DNA of 64,000 bases from Citrobacter braakii (GCF_002075345.1 NZ_NAEW01000012.1:51691-115690); one strand, 5' to 3'; positions 17,494 through 28,472 are shown, numbered from the stretch's first letter. Numbers and translations are program-made. The notes: generated by a model from the letters alone, not told the origin.

Positions 17494-18210
17494 ATGATCC
17501 AGGATGCTTACGAGTCAGAAGATTTTAATGCGACGCCCGTGCTAACGCCAAAGCAAGAGAGCCATTATTTACAGGCTTATCTTCCTTTGGTGCGCAAAGT
17601 GGTGCGTCAACTTGCGCCGCAATGTACCTGCGTTATGGACAGGCAGGATATGGAGCAAACGGCGCTGATGGGATTGCTGAATGCGATTCGCCGCTATGGT
17701 CAACCGGATGAGGGCTTTGCCGGTTATGCCGTCCATCGTATCCGCGGAGCCATACTCGATGAGCTGCGCAGCCTCGACTGGCGGCCTCGTCAGCTACGAC
17801 AAAAATACCATCAGATTAAAGATTTGATTCGTGATGCGCGTACTCAGCTCGGGCATGAACCCTCATGGGAAGAGCTTTCCCGGTTGGGTTTGTCGTCTGA
17901 AGATTATCAGGAATATCAACAGCTGGAAGGTGCCGAGTCGCTGGCCAGCCTGGATGAATTACTGAATGGCGATATACCGATTGCGCCGCTCGAAGGGCGG
18001 GGGCTTGAAGAACAATTCGTCACGCAGGAAATGCTGGGTTATGCCCTGAGCCAACTCAGCGAAAAGGAGGGGCTGGTGCTCTCAATGTATTACCAGCACG
18101 ATATGAATTTAAAAGAAATCGCGCTGGTATTAGGGCTGACTGAAGCTCGAATTTGTCAAATGAATAAAAAAATCACGCACAAGATTCGTGATTGTTTATA
18201 TCCAAATTAA
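17494..18210 (+). CDS. lafS: Flagellar sigma-28 factor FliA homologue (LafS)
   Basis: Alternative sigma factor for late lateral-flagellar genes, presumably held by the anti-sigma LfgM encoded outside the window. The 238 residues show region 2 (YLPLVRKVVRQLAPQ; DRQDMEQTALMGLLNAIRRY; FAGYAVHRIRGAILDELRSLDW) and region 4 (LSEKEGLVLSMYYQHDMNLK; EIALVLGLTEARICQMNKKI). Length equals that of E. coli FliA (239). Confidence 0.92.
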   Translation: MIQDAYESEDFNATPVLTPKQESHYLQAYLPLVRKVVRQLAPQCTCVMDRQDMEQTALMGLLNAIRRYGQPDEGFAGYAVHRIRGAILDELRSLDWRPRQLRQKYHQIKDLIRDARTQLGHEPSWEELSRLGLSSEDYQEYQQLEGAESLASLDELLNGDIPIAPLEGRGLEEQFVTQEMLGYALSQLSEKEGLVLSMYYQHDMNLKEIALVLGLTEARICQMNKKITHKIRDCLYPN

Positions 18211-18239
18211 CAATTCCGAATCAACATGCGGAGGACGTA

Positions 18240-19103
18240 ATGCAAAAGATTTTTGGTTTATTGGTGGTTTTAGGCTGCGTATTTGGTGGCTACTTTGAGG
18301 CTGGCGGACAGTTAATTGCTATCTGGCAGCCGGCAGAAATTATTATTATCGTGGGGGCCGGTCTGGGGGCGATGATTATCGGTAACCCAATGCATGTGCT
18401 TAAAGAGATTGCTCACCAGATCAAAGGCGTGGTCAGCAAAAAGAAAATGGGGCCGGAGTTCCAGCGTCAGTTGCTGATGTGCCTGTATGAACTGCTGGAA
18501 ATGGTGCAGAACGGCGGTCTGCGTATGTTGGATCAGCATATCGAACAGCCGGAAGAGAGTACCATTTTCCAGAAATACCCGCTGGTACTGACCCAGAAAC
18601 GACTGGTGACCTTTATCGCCGATAATTTCCGTCTGATGGCGATGGGGAAAATTGATGCCCACGAGCTGGAAGGGATCCTCGATCAGGAACTGGATACCGC
18701 GGAAGAATCGCTGTTAACCCCTTCGCGCTCCCTGCAGCGTACCGCCGAGGCGATGCCTGGCTTCGGCATTTGCGCGGCGGTGCTGGGTATCATCATCACC
18801 ATGCAGTCAATCGATGGTTCCATTGCGCTTATCGGCCTGAAAGTGGCGGCGGCGCTGGTGGGGACATTCTTAGGGGTCTTCATCTGTTATTGCGTGATGG
18901 ATCCGCTGGCAAACGCCATGGAACAGCAGGCGCGGGCGGAACATTCGCTGCTCGAATGTGTACGTACCGTGCTGGTGGCGCAAGCGGGCGGTAAGCCGAC
19001 GCTGCTGGCGGTTGATGCAGGACGTAAACTTCTTCATCTGGCTTCCAAACCCACATTCGCCAATCTGGATGCGTGGGTGAATGCGATGCTGGAGCAAGAA
19101 TAA
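18240..19103 (+). CDS. lafT: Flagellar motor stator protein MotA (LafT)
   Basis: Ion-channel stator subunit with four expected membrane helices. The 287-residue protein begins MQKIFGLLVVLGCVFGGYFEAGG, with GGAGG eight bases upstream; a longer frame from 18192 overlaps lafS and lacks this site. It has the cytoplasmic loop (charged, AEAMPGFGICAAVLGIIITM just after) and the helix VAAALVGTFLGVFICYCVM. lafU follows after 2 bases. Confidence 0.92.
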   Translation: MQKIFGLLVVLGCVFGGYFEAGGQLIAIWQPAEIIIIVGAGLGAMIIGNPMHVLKEIAHQIKGVVSKKKMGPEFQRQLLMCLYELLEMVQNGGLRMLDQHIEQPEESTIFQKYPLVLTQKRLVTFIADNFRLMAMGKIDAHELEGILDQELDTAEESLLTPSRSLQRTAEAMPGFGICAAVLGIIITMQSIDGSIALIGLKVAAALVGTFLGVFICYCVMDPLANAMEQQARAEHSLLECVRTVLVAQAGGKPTLLAVDAGRKLLHLASKPTFANLDAWVNAMLEQE

Positions 19104-19105
19104 GC

Positions 19106-20104
19106 ATGAGGAAGGGGCCAAATCGTCGCGATCGCGGCGCGAAAACCACCATTATCCGCCGACAAATCAAAAAGAATCATGCGGGTCATCATGGGGGAGC
19201 GTGGAAGGTGGCATTTGCTGACTTTACGCTGGCGATGATGGCGTTGTTTATGACGTTGTGGATTGTGAACAGCGTCAGTAAAGCTGACCGCGAAAATATC
19301 GTGGCGGCGCTGCATGGTCAGTCAATCTTTAACGGTGGCGGTATGGCGCCGTTAAATAAGCTGGGCAAGCAGCCGATAGCGCCGGGAGCGCAGAAGAAAA
19401 ACGTCACGCGCAACAAACTCGATAAAACCGTCAACCCGCAGGAGACGGCGAAAATTACGGAAGAGAACGCGAAAAAGGCGCTGGATGTGAATGAAAAAGC
19501 GGTGCTGCTGAAACAAAAATCAGCCCGCGAATTGGGCGAACTGGCGACCGACATTAACGTTATCGCCCGCAATGCGCATATGGAAACTAACCTCGAGATG
19601 GAGATTGTTCCTCAGGGGCTGCGCGTACTGATTAAAGATGACCAAAATCGCAATATGTTTGAGCGCGGTAGCGCCAGGATTATGCCGTTCTTTAAATCGC
19701 TGCTGGTTGAACTGACTCCCGTGTTTGACTCGCTTGATAACAAGATAATCATCACCGGGCATACAGACGCGATGAGCTATAAGAGTAACATTTACAACAA
19801 CTGGAACCTCTCCGGCGACCGCGCTTTGTCGGCGCGACGCGTGCTGGAGGATGCCGGAATGCCGCAGAATAAAGTCATGCAGGTCAGCGCGATGGCGGAC
19901 CAAATGCTGCTGGATGCGAAAAACCCGGAAAGTGCCGGGAACCGTCGCATTGAGATCATGGTGCTGACGCAAAGCGCTTCCGATACGTTGTATCAATATT
20001 TTGGCCAGCAGGGAGAGAAGGTTGTGCAACCGCTGGTTGATAAGCTGGACAAGCAAAAGCAGGTGACTTCTTTACGTCAACAATCTGCTCCCGTCACTCA
20101 TTAA
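19106..20104 (+). CDS. lafU: Flagellar motor stator protein MotB (LafU)
   Basis: Stator subunit anchored to peptidoglycan. The 332-residue protein has a short cytoplasmic N terminus, one transmembrane helix (VAFADFTLAMMALFMTLWIV) with the proton-binding Asp in FADF, and a C-terminal OmpA/Pal domain (IIITGHTDAMSYKSNIYNNW, then NLSGDRALSARRVLEDAGM). In K-12 the homologue (mbhA/lafU) survives as a remnant next to dinB; here it is full length and preceded by an intact locus. Confidence 0.92.
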   Translation: MRKGPNRRDRGAKTTIIRRQIKKNHAGHHGGAWKVAFADFTLAMMALFMTLWIVNSVSKADRENIVAALHGQSIFNGGGMAPLNKLGKQPIAPGAQKKNVTRNKLDKTVNPQETAKITEENAKKALDVNEKAVLLKQKSARELGELATDINVIARNAHMETNLEMEIVPQGLRVLIKDDQNRNMFERGSARIMPFFKSLLVELTPVFDSLDNKIIITGHTDAMSYKSNIYNNWNLSGDRALSARRVLEDAGMPQNKVMQVSAMADQMLLDAKNPESAGNRRIEIMVLTQSASDTLYQYFGQQGEKVVQPLVDKLDKQKQVTSLRQQSAPVTH

Positions 20105-20116
20105 TTCTGTTCTCGT

Positions 20117-20143
20117 CCCCCACGCAACGTGGGGGCAATTTAT
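20117..20143 (+). terminator. Hairpin after lafU, possible terminator
   Basis: CCCCCACG and CGTGGGGG form an 8-bp stem with a 3-base loop, followed by CAATTTATT, which is a weak T-run. It would close the lafB-lafU operon, perhaps incompletely, since another gene starts 17 bases later on the same strand. Confidence 0.6.
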
Positions 20144-20159
20144 TCCTCAGGAAGGCAAT

Positions 20160-20801
20160 GTGATAGATGTAACCCATATTATTCCATTGGAGATTCATAC
20201 TGATAACGTCACCGATGTAGCCTGTCAGGGGGCGCATTTCGACAAGGTCTCAGGTATCTGGTACACCGAACCCCACGAGCTAAACGGGGCGCTTCGTGAC
20301 TATGTCTACGACACCGACAATTTTAATATTGTCGCGCCGTACTATCTGGTGATTACCTCGAAGATGCACTGCTGGAGCTGCCACCAAATTACCCGCATCC
20401 ATGGCGTGATGTTTACCCGCTTTATTAAGAAAAATCAGGATGGTCAGGGCTGGCAGTCGGTCAGGCGTAACAGCTTTTTGTTCCACATTAATTCTCTGCC
20501 TGAAGAGATAAAAAAGAACATCAAAGCCAGCAATTACTACCTCGATAAAAGTAAAACCACCGGGCTACGTTACTGGATGAATCACTGTGAAATTTGTGGT
20601 GAACGTCTGGGCGACTACGAGCTTTTCTGCGTTGAAAATGATGCCTTCCGCCTGATGACAATCGAAAAACTGCTGCGGGCAAATGTTCGCAAAGTGAATA
20701 AACTGTTTGTCAGTACGGCGGGGAATCCCGCAGAACATACGAAAAAGGATATTGTGCGTTACCTGTGCGATGCCCGCTTCGTCATGAATGGTCCGGCGTA
20801 A
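20160..20801 (+). CDS. Unknown protein with two CxxC pairs, last gene of the Flag-2 locus
   Basis: A 213-residue soluble protein of unknown function. It has CWSC at residues 71-74 and CEIC at 143-146, a likely four-cysteine metal site (zinc-finger-like). No signal peptide or membrane helix is visible. The start is a GTG 4 bases after AGGAAGG; the overlapping ATG two bases earlier is followed at once by a stop. It follows lafU across a weak hairpin and precedes the dinB LexA box. I do not recognise the family, and a flagellar role is only suggested by position. Confidence 0.65.
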   Translation: MIDVTHIIPLEIHTDNVTDVACQGAHFDKVSGIWYTEPHELNGALRDYVYDTDNFNIVAPYYLVITSKMHCWSCHQITRIHGVMFTRFIKKNQDGQGWQSVRRNSFLFHINSLPEEIKKNIKASNYYLDKSKTTGLRYWMNHCEICGERLGDYELFCVENDAFRLMTIEKLLRANVRKVNKLFVSTAGNPAEHTKKDIVRYLCDARFVMNGPA

Positions 20802-20831
20802 GGAATAATCATACTTCTCACACTATAAAAA

Positions 20832-20851
20832 TACTGTATACTTAAACAGTG
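20832..20851 (+). promoter_or_regulatory. LexA operator of dinB
   Basis: CTGT-N8-ACAG is a full match to the SOS-box core and lies 17 bases before the dinB start, overlapping the likely promoter. dinB is a known LexA-repressed gene. Confidence 0.92.
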
Positions 20852-20867
20852 TTGTGGGAGGCGAGTA

Positions 20868-21923
20868 ATGCGCAAAATCATACATGTTGATATGGACTGC
20901 TTTTTCGCAGCGGTGGAAATGCGCGATAACCCCGCTCTGCGTGACATTCCCATTGCCATCGGCGGCAGCCGGGAGCGCCGGGGGGTTATCAGTACAGCCA
21001 ATTACCCGGCGCGCAAATTTGGCGTGCGTAGCGCGATGCCAACGGGAATGGCGTTAAAGCTATGCCCGCATCTTACCTTATTACCCGGTCGCTACGAGGC
21101 CTACAAAGAAGCCTCCCGCCAGATTCAGGCTATTTTCTCCCGCTATACCTCGCTGATTGAACCCCTGTCGCTGGATGAAGCCTATCTGGATGTAACCGAC
21201 AGCACCCACTGCCACGGTTCTGCCACGCTGATCGCCCAGGAGATCCGCCAGACGATTTTTAACGAGCTGCAGCTAACCGCCTCCGCCGGGATTGCGCCGG
21301 TTAAATTTCTGGCAAAAATAGCCTCCGATCTCAACAAGCCCAACGGGCAATATGTGATTACCCCTGCCGATGTTCCTGAATTTCTCAAAACGTTACCGCT
21401 CGGCAAAATTCCCGGCGTCGGTAAAGTCTCCGCCGCTAAGCTGGAATCAATGGGATTGCGTACCTGCGAGGATGTTCAAAAATACGACCTGGCAATGCTG
21501 CTCAAACGTTTTGGTAAGTTTGGTCGCGTGCTGTGGGAGCGAAGCCAGGGCATTGACGAGCGGGACGTTAACAACGACAGACTGCGCAAATCCGTCGGCG
21601 TGGAGCGCACGCTGGCGGAAGATATTCATGAGTGGTCAGAGTGTGAGGCGATTATTGAGCGGCTTTATCCCGAACTGGAACGGCGTCTGGCCAAGGTAAA
21701 GCCGGATCTCCTTATCGCTCGCCAGGGGATAAAACTCAAGTTTAATGATTTTCAGCAGACCACGCAGGAGCACGTCTGGCCGCGCTTAAATAAAGATGAC
21801 TTAATTGCGACGGCGCGTAAAACCTGGGAAGAACGTCGGGGAGGGCGAGGCGTGAGGCTGGTGGGATTACACGTTACCCTACTGGATCCCCAACTGGAAA
21901 GACAGTTGCTGTTGGGGCTGTGA
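20868..21923 (+). CDS. dinB: DNA polymerase IV (translesion, Y family)
   Basis: Error-prone polymerase induced by DNA damage. The 351-residue product equals E. coli DinB in length. The metal-binding motifs are present: [11 protein letters not shown] at residues 6-16 and LDEAYLDVT near 103. The thumb ([17 protein letters not shown]) and little-finger regions are intact, and the C terminus LERQLLLGL is the beta-clamp-binding type. Ribosome site GGGAGGCG. In K-12 it is followed by yafNOP; here pepD follows directly, convergent. Confidence 0.96.
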   Translation: MRKIIHVDMDCFFAAVEMRDNPALRDIPIAIGGSRERRGVISTANYPARKFGVRSAMPTGMALKLCPHLTLLPGRYEAYKEASRQIQAIFSRYTSLIEPLSLDEAYLDVTDSTHCHGSATLIAQEIRQTIFNELQLTASAGIAPVKFLAKIASDLNKPNGQYVITPADVPEFLKTLPLGKIPGVGKVSAAKLESMGLRTCEDVQKYDLAMLLKRFGKFGRVLWERSQGIDERDVNNDRLRKSVGVERTLAEDIHEWSECEAIIERLYPELERRLAKVKPDLLIARQGIKLKFNDFQQTTQEHVWPRLNKDDLIATARKTWEERRGGRGVRLVGLHVTLLDPQLERQLLLGL

Positions 21924-21934
21924 CTCTGATGGAT

Positions 21935-21962
21935 TGCCGGATAAGCGCAGCGCTATCCGGCA
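21935..21962. repeat. REP-type hairpin between convergent dinB and pepD
   Basis: TGCCGGATA and TATCCGGCA flank an inner GCG/CGC pair, giving a REP core. It lies in the 53-base gap between the two convergent stops and probably limits read-through in both directions. Confidence 0.75.
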
Positions 21963-21976
21963 TTTAGCGCAGAATC

Positions 21977-23434
21977 TTACTTCGCCGGAATCGACTTCAG
22001 CAGTTCAGTCAGCAGCGTCCAGTAGTGACCAACGCTTTCGATATGAACCTGCTCATCCGGGGAGTGCGGACCGGTGATGGTTGGCCCGATGGAAACCATG
22101 TCCATTTCCGGATACGGTTTCTTGAACAGACCACATTCCAGACCGGCGTGAATGATCTGGATGTTTGGCGTTTTGTTGAACAGACGCTGGTAGGTTTCGC
22201 GAACCAGGTGCATAACCGGAGAGTTAGCATCCGGCTGCCAGCCTGGGTATCCGCCTTTGGCCTGGGTTTTCGCGCCAGCCAGTTTACCCAGTGAATCCAG
22301 CATGCTTACCACGTAGTCTTTACCGCTGTCGATCAGGGAACGGATCAGGCAGTGAATTTCAACGTTGTCGTCAGTCATGGTTACAACGCCGACGTTCAGG
22401 GAGGTTTCAACCACGCCTTTGGCTACGTCGGAATTGCGGATAACACCGTTCGGGGTGGCGTTCAGCAGACGTACGAAGCTGTCGCGAGACTGAGTGGTCA
22501 GCGCGGCTTTGTCGTGAGTCACGGCATCCAGCAGCAGAGCCAGGTTCTTCTCTTTGGCTTCCAGTTCGTTTTTCAGGATTTCCTGGTAGGTGTTGACCAG
22601 CGCTTTTAACGCATCAACTTTATCTGCCGCCACGGCGAGGGTGGCAAAGGCTTCACGCGGAATCGCATTGCGCAGCGTACCGCCGTTGAAATCAACCAGA
22701 CGCAGATCCAGCTCTTCAGCGTGACCCGCCAGGAAGCGTACCAGCAGCTTGTTAGCGTTACCGAGACCAACGTGGATTTCGCCACCGGAGTGACCGCCTT
22801 TCAGGCCTTTCAACGTCAGCTTAAAGCTCTGGAAGCCAGCCGGGATTGCTTCACGGGACAGCGGCAGGTTAGAGGTAAAGTCGATACCGCCTGCGCAACC
22901 CATATAGATCTCACCTTCTTCTTCAGAGTCGGTGTTGATCAGGATATCTGCCTGCAGCCAGTTAGCCTGCAGACCAAACGCGCCATCCATACCTGCTTCT
23001 TCGGTCATGGTCAGCAGCACTTCGAGCGGACCGTGTACCACGTTGTCATCAGCCAGAACGGCCAGTGCGGACGCCATACCGATGCCGTTATCCGCACCCA
23101 GCGTGGTGCCACGGGCTTTTACCCATTCGCCGTCAATATAAGGCTGGATAGGATCTTTAGTGAAGTCGTGCACGGTGTCGTTATTTTTCTGCGGGACCAT
23201 ATCCAGGTGCGCTTGCAGAACGACCGGCTTGCGGTTTTCCATTCCTGCGGTAGCGGGTTTGCGAATCAGGATATTACCGACCTGATCGCGCTCGACGTGG
23301 AAACCTTTCTCTTGGGCCCAGCTCAGAATGTGTTCAGCGAGCTGCTCTTCATGGTAGGACGGATGAGGAATAGAACAGATTTTGGCAAAAATATCCCACA
23401 GCGGTTGCGGGGATAACTGAGACAGTTCAGACAC
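21977..23434 (-). CDS. pepD: Aminoacyl-histidine dipeptidase PepD (peptidase D)
   Basis: Cytosolic M20 metallo-dipeptidase hydrolysing Xaa-His and other dipeptides. From a GTG start (VSELSQLSPQPLWDIF) the product is 485 residues, the E. coli length. Metal-ligand motifs are visible: LQAHLDMVPQKN, TTLGADNGIGMASALAVL and LTMTEEAGMDGAFGL. A longer frame upstream to 23506 exists but does not match the family N terminus. The K-12 genes between dinB and pepD are absent. Confidence 0.95.
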   Translation of the reverse strand: MSELSQLSPQPLWDIFAKICSIPHPSYHEEQLAEHILSWAQEKGFHVERDQVGNILIRKPATAGMENRKPVVLQAHLDMVPQKNNDTVHDFTKDPIQPYIDGEWVKARGTTLGADNGIGMASALAVLADDNVVHGPLEVLLTMTEEAGMDGAFGLQANWLQADILINTDSEEEGEIYMGCAGGIDFTSNLPLSREAIPAGFQSFKLTLKGLKGGHSGGEIHVGLGNANKLLVRFLAGHAEELDLRLVDFNGGTLRNAIPREAFATLAVAADKVDALKALVNTYQEILKNELEAKEKNLALLLDAVTHDKAALTTQSRDSFVRLLNATPNGVIRNSDVAKGVVETSLNVGVVTMTDDNVEIHCLIRSLIDSGKDYVVSMLDSLGKLAGAKTQAKGGYPGWQPDANSPVMHLVRETYQRLFNKTPNIQIIHAGLECGLFKKPYPEMDMVSIGPTITGPHSPDEQVHIESVGHYWTLLTELLKSIPAK

Positions 23435-23695
23435 GTTGAGTCTCCTTGGCGATGTCCTACAAAACTTGCTTGCAGGCCACAGGGTTAGCAGAATTAAAAA
23501 CATCACAAGTCAGGCTTGCGCGATGCGATTGAGAATACCACTTTCTCCGCTGACGGCTAGCATAAAGCATGCAAAAAGAGGCGCGGATTCCGCGAAACAC
23601 TGGTTTTTAGTGCGTCAGATCTCTATAATCTCGCGCAACCTATTTCCCCCTCGAACACTTTTTAAGCCGTAGATAAACAGGCTGGGACACTTCAC

Positions 23696-24154
23696 ATGAG
23701 CGAAAAATACGTCGTCACCTGGGACATGTTGCAGATCCATGCACGTAAACTGGCAAGCCGCCTGATGCCTTCTGAACAATGGAAAGGCATTATTGCCGTT
23801 AGCCGTGGTGGTCTGGTGCCGGGCGCATTGCTGGCGCGTGAATTGGGTATTCGTCATGTCGATACCGTATGCATCTCCAGCTACGATCACGACAACCAGC
23901 GCGAACTGAAAGTGCTGAAGCGTGCCGAAGGCGACGGTGAAGGTTTCATCGTAATTGATGACCTGGTTGACACCGGTGGTACCGCCGTAGCGATCCGCGA
24001 AATGTACCCTAAAGCGCATTTCGTCACTATTTTCGCTAAGCCGGCAGGTCGCCCGCTGGTGAATGATTATGTTGTTGATATCCCTCAGGATACCTGGATT
24101 GAGCAGCCGTGGGATATGGGCGTAGTGTTCGTTCCGCCGATCTCGGGTCGCTAA
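23696..24154 (+). CDS. gpt: Xanthine-guanine phosphoribosyltransferase
   Basis: Purine salvage enzyme converting guanine, xanthine and hypoxanthine to nucleotides with PRPP. The 152-residue product equals E. coli Gpt. The PRPP-binding motif [18 protein letters not shown] is at residues about 85-102, with the N-terminal [19 protein letters not shown]. It is divergent from pepD across 261 bases and is closed by its own terminator. Confidence 0.96.
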   Translation: MSEKYVVTWDMLQIHARKLASRLMPSEQWKGIIAVSRGGLVPGALLARELGIRHVDTVCISSYDHDNQRELKVLKRAEGDGEGFIVIDDLVDTGGTAVAIREMYPKAHFVTIFAKPAGRPLVNDYVVDIPQDTWIEQPWDMGVVFVPPISGR

Positions 24155-24168
24155 TCTAAAAAGTTTTC

Positions 24169-24199
24169 AACGCCCGCACTGTCGGGCGTTGTTCTTTTT
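24169..24199 (+). terminator. Rho-independent terminator of gpt
   Basis: AACGCCCG and CGGGCGTT form an 8-bp stem with a 6-base loop, followed by GTTCTTTTT. It starts 14 bases after the gpt stop. Confidence 0.85.
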
Positions 24200-24252
24200 G
24201 TGCTGTGTCAGGTTACACTATGCCTTAGTGAGTACTCATGGAGGCTGCAATC

Positions 24253-25497
24253 ATGTCACAGGCTAACCTCAGCGAAGTCCTGTTTAAACCCCGCTTCAAA
24301 CACCCTGAAACGTCAACGCTGGTTCGTCGTTTTAATCACGGCGCGCAGCCGTCCGTACAATCGACCCTGGATGGCAAAACCATCCCGCACTGGTACCGTA
24401 TGGTGAACCGCCTGATGTGGATCTGGCGTGGCGTCGATCCGCGCGAAATCCTCGAAGTGCAGGCGCGTATCGTCATGAGCGAAGCCGAACGCACCGATAA
24501 AGAGCTTTACGACACGGTTATCGGCTATCGCGGCGGAAACTGGATTTACGAGTGGGCGAAGCAGGCGATGGACTGGCAACAGAAAGCCTCTATGGAAGAG
24601 GATCCTCAGGTGAGCGGACGTCACTGGCTGCATGCTTCCACGCTCTACAACATCGCCGCTTATCCGCACTTAAAAGGCGATGAGCTGGCAGAGCAGGCGC
24701 AGGCTCTGGCCAATCGCGCCTATGAAGAGGCCGCACAGCGTCTGCCGGGCACGCTGCGTGAGATGGAATTTGCCGTTACCGGCGGCGCGCCGATTACCGG
24801 CTTCCTGCATATGCCAAAAGGCGACGGTCCGTTCCCGACGGTGCTGATGTGCGGTGGCCTCGATTCCATGCAAACGGATTATTACACTCTGTATGAGCGC
24901 TACTTTGCCCCGCGCGGTATTGCCATGCTGACGCTGGATATGCCGTCGGTCGGGTTCTCGTCAAAATGGAAACTGACCCAGGACTCCAGCCTGCTGCATC
25001 AGCACGTATTAAAAGCACTGCCGAATGTTCCGTGGGTGGATCACACCCGTGTGGCGGCCTTCGGCTTCCGTTTTGGCGCCAACGTGGCGGTACGCCTGGC
25101 GTATCTGGAATCATCACGTCTGAAGGCGGTGGCCTGTTTGGGGCCGGTGGTTCATGCGCTGCTTAGCGACCCGCAGCGCCAGGCAAGCGTCCCGGAAATG
25201 TACCTTGACGTTCTGGCCAGTCGTTTGGGAATGCACGACGCATCCGATGAAGCGTTGCGCGTTGAGCTTAATCGCTATTCATTAAAAGTGCAGGGCCTGC
25301 TGGGCCGACGCTGCCCAACGCCAATGCTGTCGGGGTTCTGGAAAAACGATCCGTTTAGCCCGGAAGAGGAGTCGCGTTTAATCACTTCTTCATCTTCTGA
25401 CGGTAAGTTGCTGGAGATTCCATTCAACCCGGTGTATCGCAATTTTGACAAAGGGCTGCAGGAAATAACCGGTTGGATCAATCAGAGATTGTGTTAA
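24253..25497 (+). CDS. frsA: FrsA, fermentation-respiration switch protein (esterase-like)
   Basis: Alpha/beta-hydrolase-fold cytosolic protein that in E. coli binds unphosphorylated enzyme IIA-Glc and affects respiration versus fermentation. The 414-residue product equals E. coli FrsA. The hydrolase core is visible ([41 protein letters not shown]), with Arg where a nucleophile Ser would sit in GFRFG. GGAGG lies 8 bases before ATG 24253; an in-frame ATG at 24238 precedes this site. Confidence 0.94.
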   Translation: MSQANLSEVLFKPRFKHPETSTLVRRFNHGAQPSVQSTLDGKTIPHWYRMVNRLMWIWRGVDPREILEVQARIVMSEAERTDKELYDTVIGYRGGNWIYEWAKQAMDWQQKASMEEDPQVSGRHWLHASTLYNIAAYPHLKGDELAEQAQALANRAYEEAAQRLPGTLREMEFAVTGGAPITGFLHMPKGDGPFPTVLMCGGLDSMQTDYYTLYERYFAPRGIAMLTLDMPSVGFSSKWKLTQDSSLLHQHVLKALPNVPWVDHTRVAAFGFRFGANVAVRLAYLESSRLKAVACLGPVVHALLSDPQRQASVPEMYLDVLASRLGMHDASDEALRVELNRYSLKVQGLLGRRCPTPMLSGFWKNDPFSPEEESRLITSSSSDGKLLEIPFNPVYRNFDKGLQEITGWINQRLC

Positions 25498-25956
<459 letters not shown>

Positions 25957-25966
25957 TGAACAGTAA

Positions 25967-26004
25967 AATGCCGGATGGCGGCGCAACCCATCCGGCATTT
26001 TTTT
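25967..26004. terminator. Bidirectional terminator between convergent crl and phoE
   Basis: AATGCCGGATGG and CCATCCGGCATT form a 12-bp REP-like stem followed by a T-run on the plus strand; the A-rich 5' side gives a shorter T-run on the minus strand. It serves crl and probably phoE. Confidence 0.88.
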
Positions 26005-26012
26005 ATGCTACA

Positions 26013-27068
26013 TCAGAACTGATAAACCATACCGACAGCAACGATATCATCATTGTTGATGCCCAGTTTATTGTCGCTATCGAGCTGGTTGATTTTATAA
26101 TCGACAAACGCGGACATATTTTTGTTGAAATAGTACGTTGCGCCAACGTCGATATAATTGACCAGATCCTCATTGCCTACGCCTTCAATATCTTTCCCTT
26201 TTGACAGCACATAACCCAGTGACGGACGCAGACCAAAGTCAAACTGGTACTGAACTACCGCTTCGAAGTTCTGTGTTTTATTGGCGAAGCCGCCGGAAAT
26301 TGGCGTCATATTGCGCGTTTCAGAATAGAACGTCGCAATATAAATATCGTTAGCATCATATTTTAAACCGGTTGCCCAGGCTTCTGCTTTATCGCCAGTC
26401 CCGCGCGTTTGCAGATTCTGTTGGTTGGTACGATCGGAGTTGGTATACGCACCGCTCACCGCGAAATCGCTGCCGCCAAAATCATAGGTAACGGAAGTAC
26501 CAAAACCGTCGCCATTTTGTTTTTTCACATCGCGGTCCTGATTTTTCCCCTGGTATTGCAGGGTGAGATCCAGACCATCCACGACGCCGAAGAAGTCGGT
26601 GTTACGGTAGGTCGCCAGGCCGCTGGCGCGTTTGGTCATAAAGTTATCGGTCTGCGCGGAGGAGTCGCCGCCGAATTCCGGGAACATATCGGTCCACGCT
26701 TCCACGTCGTACAGCGCGCCGAGGTTACGACCGTAATCAAACGAGCCAAGGTTTTTTAATTTCAGACCGGCAAAGGCCAGACGGGTTTTTTGCTGGTTTG
26801 AGTCGCTTTCGGCTTTATTGCCGGCGAACTCTGCTTCCCAGCGGCCATATCCCGTCAGTTCATCGTTAATTTGCGTTTCGCCTTTAAAACCTAAACGGAT
26901 ATAGCTCTGGTCGCCGTCTTTGCTGTCATAATCCGTCATGTAATGCATGGCTTTTACTTTGCCGTACAGGTCCAGTTTATTACCGTTCTTGTTATACACT
27001 TCCGCTGCCTGTACGGATGCCGACGCAGTAATACCCATCACCACTAATGCCAGAGTGCTCTTTTTCAT
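26013..27068 (-). CDS. phoE: Outer-membrane phosphoporin PhoE
   Basis: Anion-preferring trimeric porin made in phosphate limitation. From the ATG at 27068 the product is 351 residues, the E. coli length, with a signal peptide ([22 protein letters not shown]), the loop-3 motif [19 protein letters not shown] and the C-terminal Phe (VGMVYQF) needed for outer-membrane assembly. AGGA lies 6 bases before this start; an ATG two codons earlier is too close to it. A Pho box lies about 84 bases upstream. Confidence 0.95.
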   Translation of the reverse strand: MKKSTLALVVMGITASASVQAAEVYNKNGNKLDLYGKVKAMHYMTDYDSKDGDQSYIRLGFKGETQINDELTGYGRWEAEFAGNKAESDSNQQKTRLAFAGLKLKNLGSFDYGRNLGALYDVEAWTDMFPEFGGDSSAQTDNFMTKRASGLATYRNTDFFGVVDGLDLTLQYQGKNQDRDVKKQNGDGFGTSVTYDFGGSDFAVSGAYTNSDRTNQQNLQTRGTGDKAEAWATGLKYDANDIYIATFYSETRNMTPISGGFANKTQNFEAVVQYQFDFGLRPSLGYVLSKGKDIEGVGNEDLVNYIDVGATYYFNKNMSAFVDYKINQLDSDNKLGINNDDIVAVGMVYQF

Positions 27069-27151
27069 TTTCATTCCTGATTAAAAGTACGCGCTAATAT
27101 TCACTGGGTGTGATCCCCGTTAAAAGACAGGAGGGTTTTTAACGTCTGGTA

Positions 27152-27169
27152 ATGAACGTTTTATGACAA
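27152..27169 (-). promoter_or_regulatory. Pho box (PhoB site) of phoE
   Basis: On the minus strand TTGTCATAAAACGTTCAT matches the Pho-box consensus CTGTCATAAAACTGTCAT at all but four positions, keeping both TGTCA-like halves in an 11-base period. Position fits phosphate-starvation control of phoE. Confidence 0.85.
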
Positions 27170-27357
27170 AGTAAGAATATTTTTAAAAAAGGATGTTTTT
27201 TTGTTTCTGTAATAAATGCGTCAAAATCTGCCGCTACGCTTGCTGATCCTGCGCAATAAAATTTCATGCTTTGTGAGCTGGTTGTTGGCAACCGGGGCCA
27301 GTCCTGCTAAAACGTTCGTTTGATATCATTTTCCCCAATTTTGAATGGCAGAGAATC

Positions 27358-28461
27358 ATGAGTGACAGCCAGACGCTGGTGGTAAAACTTGGCACCAGTG
27401 TGTTAACGGGCGGATCGCGCCGCCTGAACCGCGCCCATATCGTAGAACTGGTTCGCCAGTGTGCGCAGCTCCATGCCGCAGGGCATCGTATTGTTATCGT
27501 TACCTCGGGCGCGATTGCCGCCGGACGTGAGCATCTGGGTTACCCTGAGCTCCCGGCAACGATAGCCTCGAAACAGCTGTTGGCGGCGGTAGGGCAGAGC
27601 CGATTGATTCAACTGTGGGAACAGTTGTTCTCGATTTACGGTATTCACATCGGACAGATGCTGCTAACGCGTGCGGATATGGAAGACAGAGAGCGCTTCC
27701 TTAACGCCCGCGATACGCTACGCGCGCTGCTGGATAACAACATCGTTCCTGTCATTAATGAGAACGACGCCGTAGCGACCGCCGAAATTAAAGTCGGTGA
27801 TAACGACAACCTTTCAGCGCTGGCGGCGATTCTGGCCGGGGCCGATAAGCTGCTGCTGCTGACCGATCAGCAAGGGCTGTTTACCGCCGATCCGCGCACC
27901 AACCCGCAGGCTGAGCTGATCAAAGACGTTCACGGTATTGATGATGCGCTGCGCGCCATTGCCGGTGATAGCGTCTCGGGTCTGGGAACCGGCGGTATGG
28001 GGACTAAACTGCAGGCCGCTGATGTTGCATGCCGCGCCGGGATTGACACCATTATTGCCGCAGGCAGCAAGCCGGGCGTAATTGGCGACGTGATGGAAGG
28101 GGTTTCCGTTGGGACGCGTTTCCATGCACAGGCCTCTCCGCTGGAGAACCGTAAACGCTGGATCTTCGGCGCACCGCCTGCCGGGGAAATTACCGTTGAT
28201 GAGGGTGCGACCGCAGCGATTCTGGAGCGTGGCAGTTCATTACTGCCAAAAGGCATTAAAAGCGTGACAGGCAACTTCTCTCGTGGTGAAGTGATCCGCA
28301 TCTGCAATCTCGAAGGGCGCGATATTGCCCACGGCGTTACCCGCTATAACAGCGATGCGCTGCGCCGTATTGCCGGACATCACTCACAACAGATCGACAC
28401 CATCCTGGGCTACGAATACGGTCCGGTTGCTGTCCATCGCGACGACATGATTACCCGTTAA
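27358..28461 (+). CDS. proB: Glutamate 5-kinase
   Basis: First step of proline synthesis, phosphorylating glutamate; inhibited by proline in the family. The 367 residues equal E. coli ProB. The amino-acid-kinase domain is marked by [40 protein letters not shown] and [19 protein letters not shown]; a PUA domain follows from about residue 275. Divergent from phoE; proA follows after 11 bases. Confidence 0.96.
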   Translation: MSDSQTLVVKLGTSVLTGGSRRLNRAHIVELVRQCAQLHAAGHRIVIVTSGAIAAGREHLGYPELPATIASKQLLAAVGQSRLIQLWEQLFSIYGIHIGQMLLTRADMEDRERFLNARDTLRALLDNNIVPVINENDAVATAEIKVGDNDNLSALAAILAGADKLLLLTDQQGLFTADPRTNPQAELIKDVHGIDDALRAIAGDSVSGLGTGGMGTKLQAADVACRAGIDTIIAAGSKPGVIGDVMEGVSVGTRFHAQASPLENRKRWIFGAPPAGEITVDEGATAAILERGSSLLPKGIKSVTGNFSRGEVIRICNLEGRDIAHGVTRYNSDALRRIAGHHSQQIDTILGYEYGPVAVHRDDMITR

Positions 28462-28472
28462 GGAACAGGCAT

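Noticed and set aside
19073..19105. N-terminal extension of lafU into lafT
   Set aside because: The family-like start MRKGPNRRDRGAK begins just after the lafT stop.
22721..23416. 231-codon open frame on the plus strand
   Set aside because: Antisense to pepD; no recognisable motif.
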